From NCBI RefSeq assembly GCF_002223055.1, contig NZ_NKFL01000003.1, forward strand, positions 124,001 through 188,000: a stretch of 64,000 nucleotides of DNA, read 5' to 3'. The notes under the pieces are model-generated. The model was given only the letters and a program-made list of their open reading frames with translations, ran no database searches and was not told where the DNA came from. The translations under genes and the position numbers were made by a program. Of this stretch, positions 51,251 through 61,926 are shown piece after piece. The DNA comes from Burkholderia sp. HI2500. GTDB lineage: Bacteria; Pseudomonadota; Gammaproteobacteria; Burkholderiales; Burkholderiaceae. Each line of letters starts with the position of its first letter. The first letter of the stretch is position 1.

Positions 51251-52849
51251 GTGAAGAGTTCTATTCAACGGAACATCGGCCCGTTTGCATTGATGCTGAC
51301 GGGGCTGGGTTCGATTATCGGCTCGGGCTGGCTGTTCGGCGCCTGGAAGGCCGCGAAGATTGCCGGTCCGGCGGCGATCTGCGCATGGATCATCGGCGCT
51401 GTCGTGATTCTCGCCATTGCACTGACTTACGCGGAATTGGGCGCGATGTTCCCCGAGTCGGGCGGCATGGTGCGCTACGCGCGCTACTCGCACGGTTCGC
51501 TGGTCGGTTTCATCAGTGCGTGGGCGAACTGGATCGCGATCGTATCCGTGATCCCGATCGAGGCTGAAGCGTCGATCCAGTACATGAGCACGTGGCCGTA
51601 TCCGTGGGCGCACGCACTGTTCGTGAACGGTGAATTACAGACGCTCGGCCTGCTGTTGTCGGCCGTGCTGGTCGTCATCTACTTCATGCTGAACTACTGG
51701 GGCGTCAAGGCCTTTGCGCGGGCGAACACCGCGATCACGATCTTCAAGTTCCTGATCCCCGGCCTCACGATCCTCGGCCTGATGCTGACGAGCTTCCATT
51801 CGGAGAACCTCGGCACGGCATCGAATGCAAGCTTTGCGCCGTACGGCTGGTCGGCGGTGCTGACCGCGGTCGCGACGAGCGGCATCGTGTTCGCGTTCAA
51901 CGGCTTCCAGAGCCCGGTGAACCTGGCCGGTGAAGCGCGCAACCCGTCGCGCAGCGTGCCGTTCGCGGTGATCACGTCGATCCTGCTCGCGCTCGTGATC
52001 TACGTGCTGCTGCAGATGGCGTATATCGGCTCGGTGAATCCGGCCGACGTCGCGAAGGGCTGGGCGCACTTCAACTTCTCGTCGCCGTTCGCGGAACTCG
52101 CGATCGCGCTGAACCTGAACTGGCTCGCGATCCTGCTGTATGTCGACGCGTTCATCAGCCCGAGCGGCACCGGTACGACCTACATGGCGACGACCACCCG
52201 CATGATCTACGCGATGGAGCGCAACAACACGATGCCGAAGATGTTCGGCAACGTGCACCCGATCTACGGCGTGCCGCGCCAGGCGATGTGGTTCAACCTG
52301 CTGGTGTCGTTCATCTTCCTGTTCTTCTTCCGCGGCTGGAGCTCGCTCGCGGCAGTGATCTCGGTGGCGACGGTGATTTCGTACCTGACCGGCCCGATCA
52401 GCCTGATGGCGCTGCGCCGTTCGGCGACCGACATCGAGCGTCCGCTGTCGATTCCGCTGATGAAGCTGATCGCCCCGTTCGCATTCGTCTGCGCGTCGTT
52501 GATCCTGTACTGGGCGAAGTGGCCGCTGACGGGCGAGATCATCCTGCTGATGATCGTCGCGCTGCCGGTGTACTTCTACTTCCAGGCGAAGTCGGGCTGG
52601 ACCGGCTGGGGCGACGACCTGAAGGCTGCCTGGTGGCTGGTCGCGTACCTGCCGACGATGGCCGTGCTGTCGCTGATCGGCAGCAAGGAGTTCGGCGGCC
52701 ACGGCGTGCTGCCGTACGGCTGGGACATGGTGGTCGTCGCGGCGATCTCGCTGGTGTTCTACTTCTGGGGCGTGAATACCGGCTACCGGACCAAGTATCT
52801 CGACGAGCGTGAATCGCACGACGAGATCCTCGAGGGGGTCGGTGCCTGA
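51251..52849 (+). CDS. APC-superfamily amino acid permease
   Basis: A 532-residue protein with about 12-14 transmembrane helices. N-terminal GLGSIIGSGWLFGAWKAAK and the middle GIVFAFNGFQSPVNLAGEARNPSRSVPFAV are typical of APC amino acid/polyamine transporters. The start is GTG 51251 with AGGAGAGG upstream. The substrate is not determinable. It ends at a strong terminator, transcribed alone. Confidence 0.92.
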   Translation: MKSSIQRNIGPFALMLTGLGSIIGSGWLFGAWKAAKIAGPAAICAWIIGAVVILAIALTYAELGAMFPESGGMVRYARYSHGSLVGFISAWANWIAIVSVIPIEAEASIQYMSTWPYPWAHALFVNGELQTLGLLLSAVLVVIYFMLNYWGVKAFARANTAITIFKFLIPGLTILGLMLTSFHSENLGTASNASFAPYGWSAVLTAVATSGIVFAFNGFQSPVNLAGEARNPSRSVPFAVITSILLALVIYVLLQMAYIGSVNPADVAKGWAHFNFSSPFAELAIALNLNWLAILLYVDAFISPSGTGTTYMATTTRMIYAMERNNTMPKMFGNVHPIYGVPRQAMWFNLLVSFIFLFFFRGWSSLAAVISVATVISYLTGPISLMALRRSATDIERPLSIPLMKLIAPFAFVCASLILYWAKWPLTGEIILLMIVALPVYFYFQAKSGWTGWGDDLKAAWWLVAYLPTMAVLSLIGSKEFGGHGVLPYGWDMVVVAAISLVFYFWGVNTGYRTKYLDERESHDEILEGVGA

Positions 52850-52899
52850 CGCGTGACCTGCCGCCGGATTCGGCGGCGGCAGCAAGCAGCGTAAAAAAA

Positions 52900-52930
52900 C
52901 CCGCCCGAGCGATGCTCGGGCGGGTTTTTT
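52900..52930. terminator. Bidirectional terminator after the permease gene
   Basis: A perfect 11-bp stem CCCGCCCGAGC/GCTCGGGCGGG with GAT loop, A7 before and T6 after. It serves the permease gene (plus) and the dioxygenase gene (minus). Confidence 0.92.
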
Positions 52931-52961
52931 GTTGGGCGGTCGGCGGCTGCCGCCCGACCGC

Positions 52962-53753
52962 TCAGGCGGTCGTGCCGGCGAACACGTAGTTCGTCATCGC
53001 GAGCACGCGCTGGTACGTGCCGAGCGACTGGATGCCGAGCTGGTAGTCGTCGTCCGCCGCGCCGAGTGCCGTGAACACCGGCAGCAGATGCTCGTCGGTC
53101 GGATGCATCAGCGCCGCGTGCGGCGCCTGCCGGCGGTAGTCGAGCAGCGCGTCGACGTCGCGCGCGGCCAGCTTCGCCTCGAACCAGTCGGTGAATTCCG
53201 CGACGCGCGGGTCCGCATCCTCCGGTGCCGCACCGAAATCGGCGGCGCGCAGGTTGTGCGTGATCTGGCCGGAGCCGATCACCATCACGCCCTCGTCGCG
53301 CAGCGGTCGCAGCGCGCGGCCGAGCGCGAAGTGGTGGGCGGCATCCGCGCGCGGCTGGATCGACAGTTGCGCCACCGGCACGTCGGCTTCCGGAAACATC
53401 AGCAGCATCGGCACCCACGCGCCGTGGTCGAGGCCGTGCTCGGTCGTCGCGGTCTCGATGCCGGCCGCATTCAGCAGCCCGGCCGCGCGTTCGGCGACGT
53501 CGGGCGCGCCGGGCGCCGGGTAGCGGACGTCGTACAGCGCCTGCGGAAAGCCGTAGAAATCGTGGATCGTTTCCGGATGCGCGGCAATGCTGGCGACGGG
53601 GCGCTGCGTGCCCCAGTGCGCGGACAGCATCAGCACCGCGCGCGGGCGCGGCAATTCGGCGGCGAGGTGCGTGAACGCGCCGGACGGCAGCGTCGGGTCG
53701 ATCGGCAGCGTCGGGGCGCCGTGGGACAGGTAGAGCGAAGGCAAGCGGTTCAT
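52962..53753 (-). CDS. ygiD: DODA-type extradiol aromatic dioxygenase (YgiD-like)
   Basis: A 263-residue LigB-type nonheme metal enzyme. LYLSHGAPTLPID contains the first His ligand, LSAHWGTQRP the second, and EHGLDHGAWVPMLLMFP and GSGQITHNLR further active-site residues. E. coli YgiD (4,5-DOPA dioxygenase) is the nearest well-known relative. Natural substrate unknown. ATG 53753 is chosen; the open frame extends upstream but the prefix is not protein-like. Confidence 0.9.
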   Translation of the reverse strand: MNRLPSLYLSHGAPTLPIDPTLPSGAFTHLAAELPRPRAVLMLSAHWGTQRPVASIAAHPETIHDFYGFPQALYDVRYPAPGAPDVAERAAGLLNAAGIETATTEHGLDHGAWVPMLLMFPEADVPVAQLSIQPRADAAHHFALGRALRPLRDEGVMVIGSGQITHNLRAADFGAAPEDADPRVAEFTDWFEAKLAARDVDALLDYRRQAPHAALMHPTDEHLLPVFTALGAADDDYQLGIQSLGTYQRVLAMTNYVFAGTTA

Positions 53754-53963
53754 GGTGGTGGCCTGCAGAGGGATTTGCCTGTGACTATAGGCGCGCACCG
53801 GATATTGATAAATCCGCGTTTTGGAATTTGATTGACGCTTGTTTGTTGATAATCCGGGCGGCGCCGTGCGCTTCACGGCAGCTGGACGCTGTATGCACGA
53901 AATTGAGTGAATTTCAGTGAAAATCGGCGCAGATGTGCGGCGAACGGATCGTGGGGTGCTCGC

Positions 53964-54560
53964 TTACTGCGCGTGTCGGATACCGGCCCACGGCGTCGTC
54001 AGCGGTGCGCTGAGCGCGAACAGGTCGAGTACGCGTGTGACGGTCTGGTCGACGAGTTCCTCGATCGTCTTCGGCATCGCGTAGAACGCGGGCAGCGGCG
54101 GGAAGACGATGCCGCCCATTTCGGTGACGGCCGTCATGTTGCGCAGATGCGCAAGGTTGAACGGCGTTTCGCGCACCATCAGCACGAGGCGGCGGCGTTC
54201 CTTCAACGTGACGTCGGCTGCGCGCGTGATCAGGTTGTCGGACAGCCCGTGCGCGACGCTCGCGAGCGTTTTCATCGAGCAGGGCGCGATCACCATGCCG
54301 TCGGTCGCGAACGACCCCGATGCGATCGTCGCGCCGACGTCGCGCACCGAATGCACGACGTCCGCACGGCTTTCGACATCCGCCTTCGACAGCTTCAGTT
54401 CGTGCTGGATGTTGAGCCAGCCGGCGTTCGAAATCAGCAGGTGCGTTTCGACGCCGCCGGCGGCGCGCAGCAGGTCGAGCAGCCGGACGCCGTAGATCGC
54501 GCCGGTGGCGCCGGTGATCGCGACGATCAGCCGGCGTGGCGGCGCGCTGGGAGATGCCAT
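53964..54560 (-). CDS. ubiX: Flavin prenyltransferase UbiX
   Basis: A 198-residue enzyme that makes prenylated FMN, cofactor of the decarboxylase UbiD. IVAITGATGAIYGVRLLDLLR and VIAPCSMKTLASVAHGLSDNLITRAADVTLKERRRLV are diagnostic. It is last gene of the hemA-prfA-prmC-grxD-ubiX block. The gap to grxD is only 16 bp. Confidence 0.96.
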   Translation of the reverse strand: MASPSAPPRRLIVAITGATGAIYGVRLLDLLRAAGGVETHLLISNAGWLNIQHELKLSKADVESRADVVHSVRDVGATIASGSFATDGMVIAPCSMKTLASVAHGLSDNLITRAADVTLKERRRLVLMVRETPFNLAHLRNMTAVTEMGGIVFPPLPAFYAMPKTIEELVDQTVTRVLDLFALSAPLTTPWAGIRHAQ

Positions 54561-54576
54561 CGAAAGGAGGGGCGTA

Positions 54577-54888
54577 TTACGCGGCGGCGAACAGTTGCTG
54601 CAGTTCGCCCGACTGGTACATCTCCATCATGATGTCCGAGCCGCCGATGAATTCGCCCTTCACGTAGAGCTGCGGGATGGTCGGCCAGTTCGAGAATGCC
54701 TTGATGCCCTGGCGGATCTCGTCGTCTTCGAGGACGTTGACCGTCTTGAACTGGTCGACGCCGCAGGCTTTCAGCACCTGGACGGCGCGGCCCGAAAAGC
54801 CGCACATCGGGAATTGTGCGTTGCCCTTCATGAAGAGCACGACCTGGTTTTCGTCGACGATTTGCTTGATACGTTGTTGGGTGTCCAT
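54577..54888 (-). CDS. grxD: Monothiol glutaredoxin GrxD
   Basis: A 103-residue monothiol glutaredoxin with CGFS active site (29-32) in [14 protein letters not shown]. It binds [2Fe-2S] clusters with glutathione and works in iron-sulfur cluster delivery. N-terminus [22 protein letters not shown] is typical. Encoded between prmC and ubiX, same strand. Confidence 0.97.
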   Translation of the reverse strand: MDTQQRIKQIVDENQVVLFMKGNAQFPMCGFSGRAVQVLKACGVDQFKTVNVLEDDEIRQGIKAFSNWPTIPQLYVKGEFIGGSDIMMEMYQSGELQQLFAAA

Positions 54889-54955
54889 GACTGACCTTGC
54901 GTTAGCGGGGCGTTAGATCGAAATGATAGCGGATTTCAACCGGGCGGGCCGGGCA

Positions 54956-55798
54956 TCAGCCCGGCAGGCGCCCGCCTGTCGTGCGTTCGATGGCGGCCAG
55001 ATCGGCAAGCGATTCGACCGCGACGAAGCCGTGCGAGGCGAGCACCGCGCGTACGGCCTCGGCCTGGTCGTAGCCATGCTCGATCCAGAGCGTGCCGCCC
55101 GGTTTCAGATAAGAGCCGGCGCCCGCGACGATCGTGCGGATCGCGCTGAGGCCGTCGGCATCGTCGGTCAGTGCGCCGCGCGGCTCGAAACGCAGGTCGC
55201 CCTGCTCGAGGTGCGGATCGTGCTGCGCGATGTACGGCGGGTTGCTGACGATTGCGTCGAATGCGAGCGCCGGATCGAGCGCGGCGTACCAGTCGCTCTG
55301 CAGCCAGTGCAGCGGGCCGCCGGGGCGGCGCGCGTCGAGCAGCTTGCCGGCGTTGCGTTGTGCGACCTCAAGGGCGGCCGGCGAACGGTCGAGCGCCCAC
55401 ATGCGTGCATCGGGACGCTCGGCGGCGATCGATACGGCGATCGCGCCGCTGCCCGTGCCGAGATCGAGCACGGCCGGATGCGGCAGCCCGTCGATCGCAT
55501 CGAGTGCGGCTTCGACGAGCAGTTCGGTTTCAGGACGCGGGATCAGCACGTCGGGCGTCACGTCGAACGGCCGGCCGAAGAATTCACGCATCCCGACGAG
55601 CTGCGCGACCGGCTCGCCGGCCAGGCGGCGCGCCTCGAGCGCGCGGTAGCGTTCGACCGCGGTCGCGTCGAGCGGCGCGTCGCCGCGCGTGATCAACTGC
55701 GTGCGGGTCCAGCCGAGCGCGTGCGCGAGCAACACGCGCGCATCGACCGCGTCGAGCGGCGACGCGCGCAGCAGTTCGTCGGCGGTGGTGTCGGGCAT
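54956..55798 (-). CDS. prmC: Release factor glutamine methyltransferase PrmC
   Basis: A 280-residue enzyme that methylates the Gln of the GGQ motif in release factors RF1/RF2. SAM motif LDLGTGSGAIAVSIA and catalytic NPPY (in IVSNPPYIAQHD) are intact, and FGRPFDVTPDVLIPRPETELLVE is the family region. The start at 55798 is chosen because GAGG lies 5 bases before it; an upstream ATG at 55816 would overlap prfA without a ribosome binding site. The gene follows its substrate gene prfA directly. Confidence 0.95.
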   Translation of the reverse strand: MPDTTADELLRASPLDAVDARVLLAHALGWTRTQLITRGDAPLDATAVERYRALEARRLAGEPVAQLVGMREFFGRPFDVTPDVLIPRPETELLVEAALDAIDGLPHPAVLDLGTGSGAIAVSIAAERPDARMWALDRSPAALEVAQRNAGKLLDARRPGGPLHWLQSDWYAALDPALAFDAIVSNPPYIAQHDPHLEQGDLRFEPRGALTDDADGLSAIRTIVAGAGSYLKPGGTLWIEHGYDQAEAVRAVLASHGFVAVESLADLAAIERTTGGRLPG

Positions 55799-55805
55799 CG
55801 CGGCC

Positions 55806-56888
55806 TCAGTCGGCATCGCCGAGCGACGCGAGCAGTTCGGCCTGGTGTTCGCTGACCAGCGCGCTGATCAGTTCGTCGAGGTCGCCGTCCATGAGTGCTT
55901 CGAGCCGGTACAACGTCAGGTTGATCCGGTGGTCGGTCATCCGGCCCTGCGGGAAGTTGTACGTGCGGATCCGCTCCGAGCGGTCGCCGGAGCCGATCAG
56001 GCTCTTGCGCGTCGCGGCTTCCTTCGCGTGCTGCTCGTGATACTGCTTGTCCTTGATGCGCGCGGCGAGCACCTTCAGCGCGCGATCCTTGTTCTTGTGC
56101 TGCGAACGGTCGTCCTGGCACTCGACGACGATCCCGGTTGGAATGTGCGTGACGCGCACCGCCGAATCGGTCTTGTTGATGTGCTGGCCGCCCGCGCCGG
56201 ATGCGCGGAACGTGTCGATCCGCAGGTCGGCCGGATTGATCTCGACCTCGCCGATTTCGTCGGCTTCCGGCATCACCGCGACCGTGCACGCGGACGTGTG
56301 GATGCGCCCCTGCGTTTCGGTGGCCGGCACGCGCTGCACGCGATGGCCGCCCGATTCGAACTTCAGGCGCGAATACGCGCCCTGGCCCGCGATCCGCACG
56401 ATCACTTCCTTGTAGCCGCCGAGATCCGACGCGCTCTCCGACATCATTTCGACCTGCCAGCGCTGGCGTTCCGCGAAGCGCAGGTACATGCGCAGCAGGT
56501 CGCCGGCGAACAGCGCCGATTCGTCGCCGCCCGTGCCCGCACGGATTTCGAGGAAGATGTTGCGGTCGTCGTTCGGATCCTTCGGCAACAGCACCTTCTG
56601 CAGCTCGGTCTCGAGGCGGGTCATGCGCTCGCGTGCGCTGCGGATTTCGTCTTCCGCGAAGTCGCGCATCGACAGATCGCCGAGCAGTTCCTGTGCCGCC
56701 GTCTCGTCGCTGCGCGACTGGCGCCACAGCGCGTACTGTTCGACCACCGGGCCGAGTTCCGCATGTTCACGCGTGAGCTTGCGGTACTGGTCGAGGTCGG
56801 CCGTGACGTTTTCGCGGCTCAACAGGTCGTTCAGTTCGGCCAGCCGTGTGGACAGCTGGTCGAGCTTGCGTTGCATGCTCGTCTTCAT
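55806..56888 (-). CDS. prfA: Peptide chain release factor 1
   Basis: A 360-residue RF1 recognising UAA and UAG. The PAT tripeptide (188-190, RVPATETQG) decides stop-codon choice, and the GGQ motif (233-235, [13 protein letters not shown]) triggers hydrolysis. Length and N-terminus ([12 protein letters not shown]) are normal. It lies between hemA (82-bp gap) and prmC (7-bp gap). Confidence 0.98.
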   Translation of the reverse strand: MKTSMQRKLDQLSTRLAELNDLLSRENVTADLDQYRKLTREHAELGPVVEQYALWRQSRSDETAAQELLGDLSMRDFAEDEIRSARERMTRLETELQKVLLPKDPNDDRNIFLEIRAGTGGDESALFAGDLLRMYLRFAERQRWQVEMMSESASDLGGYKEVIVRIAGQGAYSRLKFESGGHRVQRVPATETQGRIHTSACTVAVMPEADEIGEVEINPADLRIDTFRASGAGGQHINKTDSAVRVTHIPTGIVVECQDDRSQHKNKDRALKVLAARIKDKQYHEQHAKEAATRKSLIGSGDRSERIRTYNFPQGRMTDHRINLTLYRLEALMDGDLDELISALVSEHQAELLASLGDAD

Positions 56889-56970
56889 GGTGTGGAGCGG
56901 CGCTCCCGGGCAAGGGGTATTCGGAAAGGATAGGCCGGCGCGCGGCCGGCGGCAGGGCGATCGGCCGGCG

Positions 56971-58284
<1,314 letters not shown>

Positions 58285-58295
58285 TTAGCCCCATA

Positions 58296-59060
58296 TTATA
58301 GCGTTTCAGCGATTTCCTCACTCGTCGCATACCGGGCATCAGCGTGGCGGGGCCGGGAATTTGGGGGCTCGATCGGCACGCGGTCGAGCTGATAGCCGTA
58401 GCCGTAGAGCGGCAGCAGCCGGTAGCCGCGCTCCGGAAGCAGCCGTAGTTTGCTGCGCAGCCGGGACGCATGGGTATCGAGCGTGCGCGACTTCATGTCG
58501 CGGCGGCGCGCCCACACCGTTTCGAGGATATGGGCGCGCGACACCGGCCGCGACAGGTTCGTGAACAGCAACTGCGCGAACCGGAACTCCTTCGGCGTGA
58601 GTGAAACGATTGCGTCGTCGAAGCGAACGAGGCAGTGGGTGGCGTCGAAAGCGTATTCGCCATACATTTCGCGCGAGCGGTTGGGTGGCCGGCGGACGCC
58701 GGCGCGCCGGCTCAGCGCGTTGACGCGCGCGAGCAGCTCGGGCCCGCTCACGGGGCGTACGAGGCAATCGTCGGCGCCCGCGTGCAGGCACGATACGATT
58801 TCGCTCTCGCGCGGCAGCAGCATCACGGCGATGGCCGGCAGCCCCGGCAGGACCGTCTGCGCACGCGGGATGACTTCCTCGGCCGGCTGGTCGCCGGCCC
58901 AGTGGCCGGTGATCAGCATGTCGCACGTGTTGTCGGTGGCGAGCCACTCGAACAACGCCGCGCTGGACGGAAACGCATGGCACACGTGACCGCCCGCAAA
59001 GAGCAGGCGGTTCAGGAGCGCGGCATGGCGCGCGTCCGGATCGATCAGAGCGATTCGCAT
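58296..59060 (-). CDS. OmpR-type response regulator with degenerate receiver
   Basis: A 254-residue protein: N-terminal receiver-like domain (1-120) and C-terminal winged helix (about 135-235, SLTPKEFRFAQLLFTNLSRPVSR, SRTLDTHASRLRSKL) that looks normal for DNA binding. In the receiver the phospho-acceptor position is Gly52 (DMLITGHW, family DLVLLD), the conserved Thr is Leu82 and the Lys is Arg102 (DDCLVRP). It is therefore unlikely to be activated by phosphorylation. No histidine kinase gene is adjacent. ATG 59060 is chosen; the frame upstream (to 59294) is not protein-like. It lies 26 bp before hemA and may be co-transcribed with it. Confidence 0.88.
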   Translation of the reverse strand: MRIALIDPDARHAALLNRLLFAGGHVCHAFPSSAALFEWLATDNTCDMLITGHWAGDQPAEEVIPRAQTVLPGLPAIAVMLLPRESEIVSCLHAGADDCLVRPVSGPELLARVNALSRRAGVRRPPNRSREMYGEYAFDATHCLVRFDDAIVSLTPKEFRFAQLLFTNLSRPVSRAHILETVWARRRDMKSRTLDTHASRLRSKLRLLPERGYRLLPLYGYGYQLDRVPIEPPNSRPRHADARYATSEEIAETL

Positions 59061-59231
59061 GAGAATTTCTTCAATACGGCAGCCGGCGCGCGCTTGCCAT
59101 AACGTCGAGTCGGCCCCTACACTCGAATGTTGGCGGCACCCGGCTGGTCTCGGGTTCGATGGATGAATCGATGCTAGCCGCTGGCAACGTTCACGCCTAT
59201 GGGACGAATCTGAATTTATAGAAGGCGTCGA

Positions 59232-59486
59232 ATGAACTGGTTTGGAATCCTTGTCCTGGGAGCGGCCGTCGGGCTGTTCGGCCGATGGCTGCATCCGATG
59301 CGGCGCACGGGCCGGCCGGCGTGGTGGATCGCGGTGCTCGCCGGCATCGTCGGCGCGGGCGCGGCCCGCATGGCCGGCAATCTCTCGGGACTGTTTTACG
59401 ATGGCGAGACGCTCGAATGGCCGGTCTGCACCGGTGTCGCGTTCCTCGTCGTAGCCGTGACGGTTACGCTGTCGGCCCGTCGCTGA
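59232..59486 (+). CDS. Small membrane protein, GlsB/YeaQ/YmgE-like
   Basis: An 84-residue protein with three hydrophobic segments (about 4-20, 32-50 and 66-80) and Gly-rich repeats in the pattern of the GlsB/YeaQ/YmgE stress-response membrane family (WIAVLAGIVGAGAARMAGN). Function unknown. ATG 59232 follows GAAGGCG. The aminopeptidase P gene follows after 18 bp, so co-transcription is likely. Confidence 0.75.
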   Translation: MNWFGILVLGAAVGLFGRWLHPMRRTGRPAWWIAVLAGIVGAGAARMAGNLSGLFYDGETLEWPVCTGVAFLVVAVTVTLSARR

Positions 59487-59504
59487 ATGTTCTCAGGTGA
59501 AATC

Positions 59505-61319
59505 ATGAATGCCCGTCTTCCCGAAGTCTCGCCGGTGCCGGCCCGCCTCGCGCTGCTGCGTGGCGCCATGGCCCGCGAGGACCTGGCCGCCTATCTCGTG
59601 CCGTCCGCCGATCCCCATCTGTCCGAGTATCTGCCGGAGCGCTGGCAGGCCCGTCGCTGGCTGTCCGGCTTCACGGGCTCGGTCGGCACGCTGGTGGTGA
59701 CCGCGGATTTCGCGGGGTTGTGGGTCGACAGCCGCTACTGGGTACAGGCCGATGCCGAACTGGCCGGCACGGGCGTGCAACTGATGAAGATGACGGGCGG
59801 GCAGCAGAGCGCGCCGCACGTCGACTGGCTTGCGCAGAACGTGGCGGCAGGGGCGACGGTCGGCGTCGACGGCGCCGTGCTGGGTGTCGCGGCCGCACGC
59901 GGGCTGACGGGTGCGTTGAACGCACGCGGCATTGCGCTGCGCACCGATCTCGACCTGCTCGACGCGATCTGGCCCGAGCGGCCGGGGCTGCCCGGCGACG
60001 CGGTGTTCGAGCACGCGGCGCCGCAGGCCGATACGACGCGCGCGAGCAAGCTGGCCGAAGTGCGCCGCGCGATGGGCGCGCAGGGTGCGCAATGGCATTT
60101 CGTGTCGACGCTCGACGATCTCGCATGGCTGTTCAACCTGCGCGGCGCCGACGTCAACTTCAATCCCGTATTCGTTGCGCACGCAATGATCGGCGCCGAT
60201 CGCGCGACGTTGTTCGTCGCCGACGGCAAGGTGTCGCCGGCGCTGGCCGCGTCGCTCGCGAAGGATGGTGTCGACGTGCGCGCCTACGACGCCGCGCGCG
60301 CCGCGCTCGCGTCGCTGCCGGACGGCGCGACGCTGCTGATCGACCCGCGCCGCGTGACGTTCGGCACGCTCCAGGCCGTGCCGGCCGGCGTGAAGCTCGT
60401 CGAGGCCGTGAATCCGTCGACGTTCGCGAAGTCGCGCAAGACGTCCGCCGAGATCGAGCACGTGCGCGTGACGATGGAACACGACGGCGCCGCGCTCGCG
60501 GAATTCTTCACGTGGTTCGAGCAGGCGGTGAACCGCGAGACGATCACCGAGCTGACGATCGAGGAAAAGCTCACGGCCGCCCGCGCCCGGCGCCCCGGCT
60601 ATGTGTCGGCGAGCTTTGCGACGATTGCGGGCTTCAACGCGAACGGCGCGATGCCGCACTACCACGCGACGCCGGCGTCGCACGCGACGATCGCCGGCGA
60701 CGGCCTGCTGCTGATCGATTCGGGCGGCCAGTACGTGACGGGCACGACCGACATCACGCGTGTCGTGCCGGTCGGCACCGTCAGCGACCTGCAGCGGCGC
60801 GATTTCACGATCGTGCTGAAGTCGATGATGGCGCTGTCGCGCGCACGCTTCCCGCGCGGCATCCGCTCGCCGATGCTCGACGCGATCGCGCGCGCACCGA
60901 TGTGGGCGGCCGGGCTCGACTACGGCCACGGCACGGGGCATGGCGTCGGCTACTTCCTGAACGTGCACGAAGGCCCGCAGGTGATCTCGCACTACGCGCC
61001 GGCCGAGCCGCACACGGCGATGGAAGAGGGCATGATCACGTCGATCGAGCCGGGCGTGTATCGACCCGGCCAGTGGGGCATCCGGATCGAGAACCTGGTC
61101 GTGAACCGCGCGGCCGGGCAGACGGAATTCGGCGATTTCCTCGCATTCGAGACGCTGACGCTGTGCCCGATCGACACGCGCTGCGTGCTGATCGAGATGC
61201 TGCACGACGACGAGCGCGCATGGCTGAACACGTATCACGCGACGGTGCGCGAGCGTGTCGGCCGGCACCTGAGCGGCGATGCGAAGGCGTGGCTCGACGC
61301 GCGCACGCAGCCGATCTGA
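59505..61319 (+). CDS. Xaa-Pro aminopeptidase (M24 family)
   Basis: A 604-residue M24 metallopeptidase that removes N-terminal residues before proline. It is the long form, with creatinase-like N-terminal domains (about 10-310) and a C-terminal pita-bread domain. Metal-site residues are visible in LLIDSGGQYVTGTTDITR, HGTGHGVGYFLNVHE and GMITSIEPGVY, then GIRIENLVV. AGGTGAAATC before ATG 59505 supports the start (an earlier ATG is at 59487). Confidence 0.95.
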   Translation: MNARLPEVSPVPARLALLRGAMAREDLAAYLVPSADPHLSEYLPERWQARRWLSGFTGSVGTLVVTADFAGLWVDSRYWVQADAELAGTGVQLMKMTGGQQSAPHVDWLAQNVAAGATVGVDGAVLGVAAARGLTGALNARGIALRTDLDLLDAIWPERPGLPGDAVFEHAAPQADTTRASKLAEVRRAMGAQGAQWHFVSTLDDLAWLFNLRGADVNFNPVFVAHAMIGADRATLFVADGKVSPALAASLAKDGVDVRAYDAARAALASLPDGATLLIDPRRVTFGTLQAVPAGVKLVEAVNPSTFAKSRKTSAEIEHVRVTMEHDGAALAEFFTWFEQAVNRETITELTIEEKLTAARARRPGYVSASFATIAGFNANGAMPHYHATPASHATIAGDGLLLIDSGGQYVTGTTDITRVVPVGTVSDLQRRDFTIVLKSMMALSRARFPRGIRSPMLDAIARAPMWAAGLDYGHGTGHGVGYFLNVHEGPQVISHYAPAEPHTAMEEGMITSIEPGVYRPGQWGIRIENLVVNRAAGQTEFGDFLAFETLTLCPIDTRCVLIEMLHDDERAWLNTYHATVRERVGRHLSGDAKAWLDARTQPI

Positions 61320-61374
61320 CACGACACGCGATAACGGCCGGACAACGGCCGAACGACACAACCGAGGGCAGGCA

Positions 61375-61926
61375 ATGGCGGACACCGCAGTGATCGTGGT
61401 CGACATGCAGCGCGGGCTGGTGGAGCGGGCGCGGCCCGCTTACCGGCTCGACGATGTGGTATCGGGCATCAACCGGCTGACGGCGGCGGCGCGTGCGGCG
61501 AACGCGCCCGTGTGCTTCGTGCAGCACGACGGCGATGCGGACGACGACATCGTGCCCGGCACGCCGGGTTGGGAGCTGCATGCGGGGCTGGTTGTCGGGA
61601 ACGACGACTGGCGTGTGCGCAAGCAGGTGAGCGATTCGTTTCACGACACGCCGCTCGCGGCGCAACTCGACCGCCACGGCATCCGTTCGGTGCTGATCTG
61701 CGGTTATGCGACCGAGTTCTGCGTCGATTCGGCCGCGCGCCGCGCGGCGCTGCTCGGCTACCGGACGACGGTCGTGTCCGATCTGCACACGACGAACGAG
61801 CGCACGCACCTGTCGGCCGCGCAGATCGTCGCGCACCATCACTTCGTATGGCAAAGCAATTCGCTGTCGGGTAACCCGGTGACGCCGCGTCCGCTCGCGG
61901 ACGTCCTTTCGACGGAGTTCGCATGA
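61375..61926 (+). CDS. Isochorismatase-family cysteine hydrolase
   Basis: A 183-residue hydrolase. The catalytic triad is readable: Asp10 (VVDMQRG), Lys83 (VRKQVSDSF) and Cys116 (ATEFCVDS). The substrate is unknown (nicotinamidase-like or other amide). ATG 61375 is preferred to the earlier start at 61279, which gives an Arg-rich leader. The gene overlaps the next by 4 bp. Confidence 0.92.
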   Translation: MADTAVIVVDMQRGLVERARPAYRLDDVVSGINRLTAAARAANAPVCFVQHDGDADDDIVPGTPGWELHAGLVVGNDDWRVRKQVSDSFHDTPLAAQLDRHGIRSVLICGYATEFCVDSAARRAALLGYRTTVVSDLHTTNERTHLSAAQIVAHHHFVWQSNSLSGNPVTPRPLADVLSTEFA

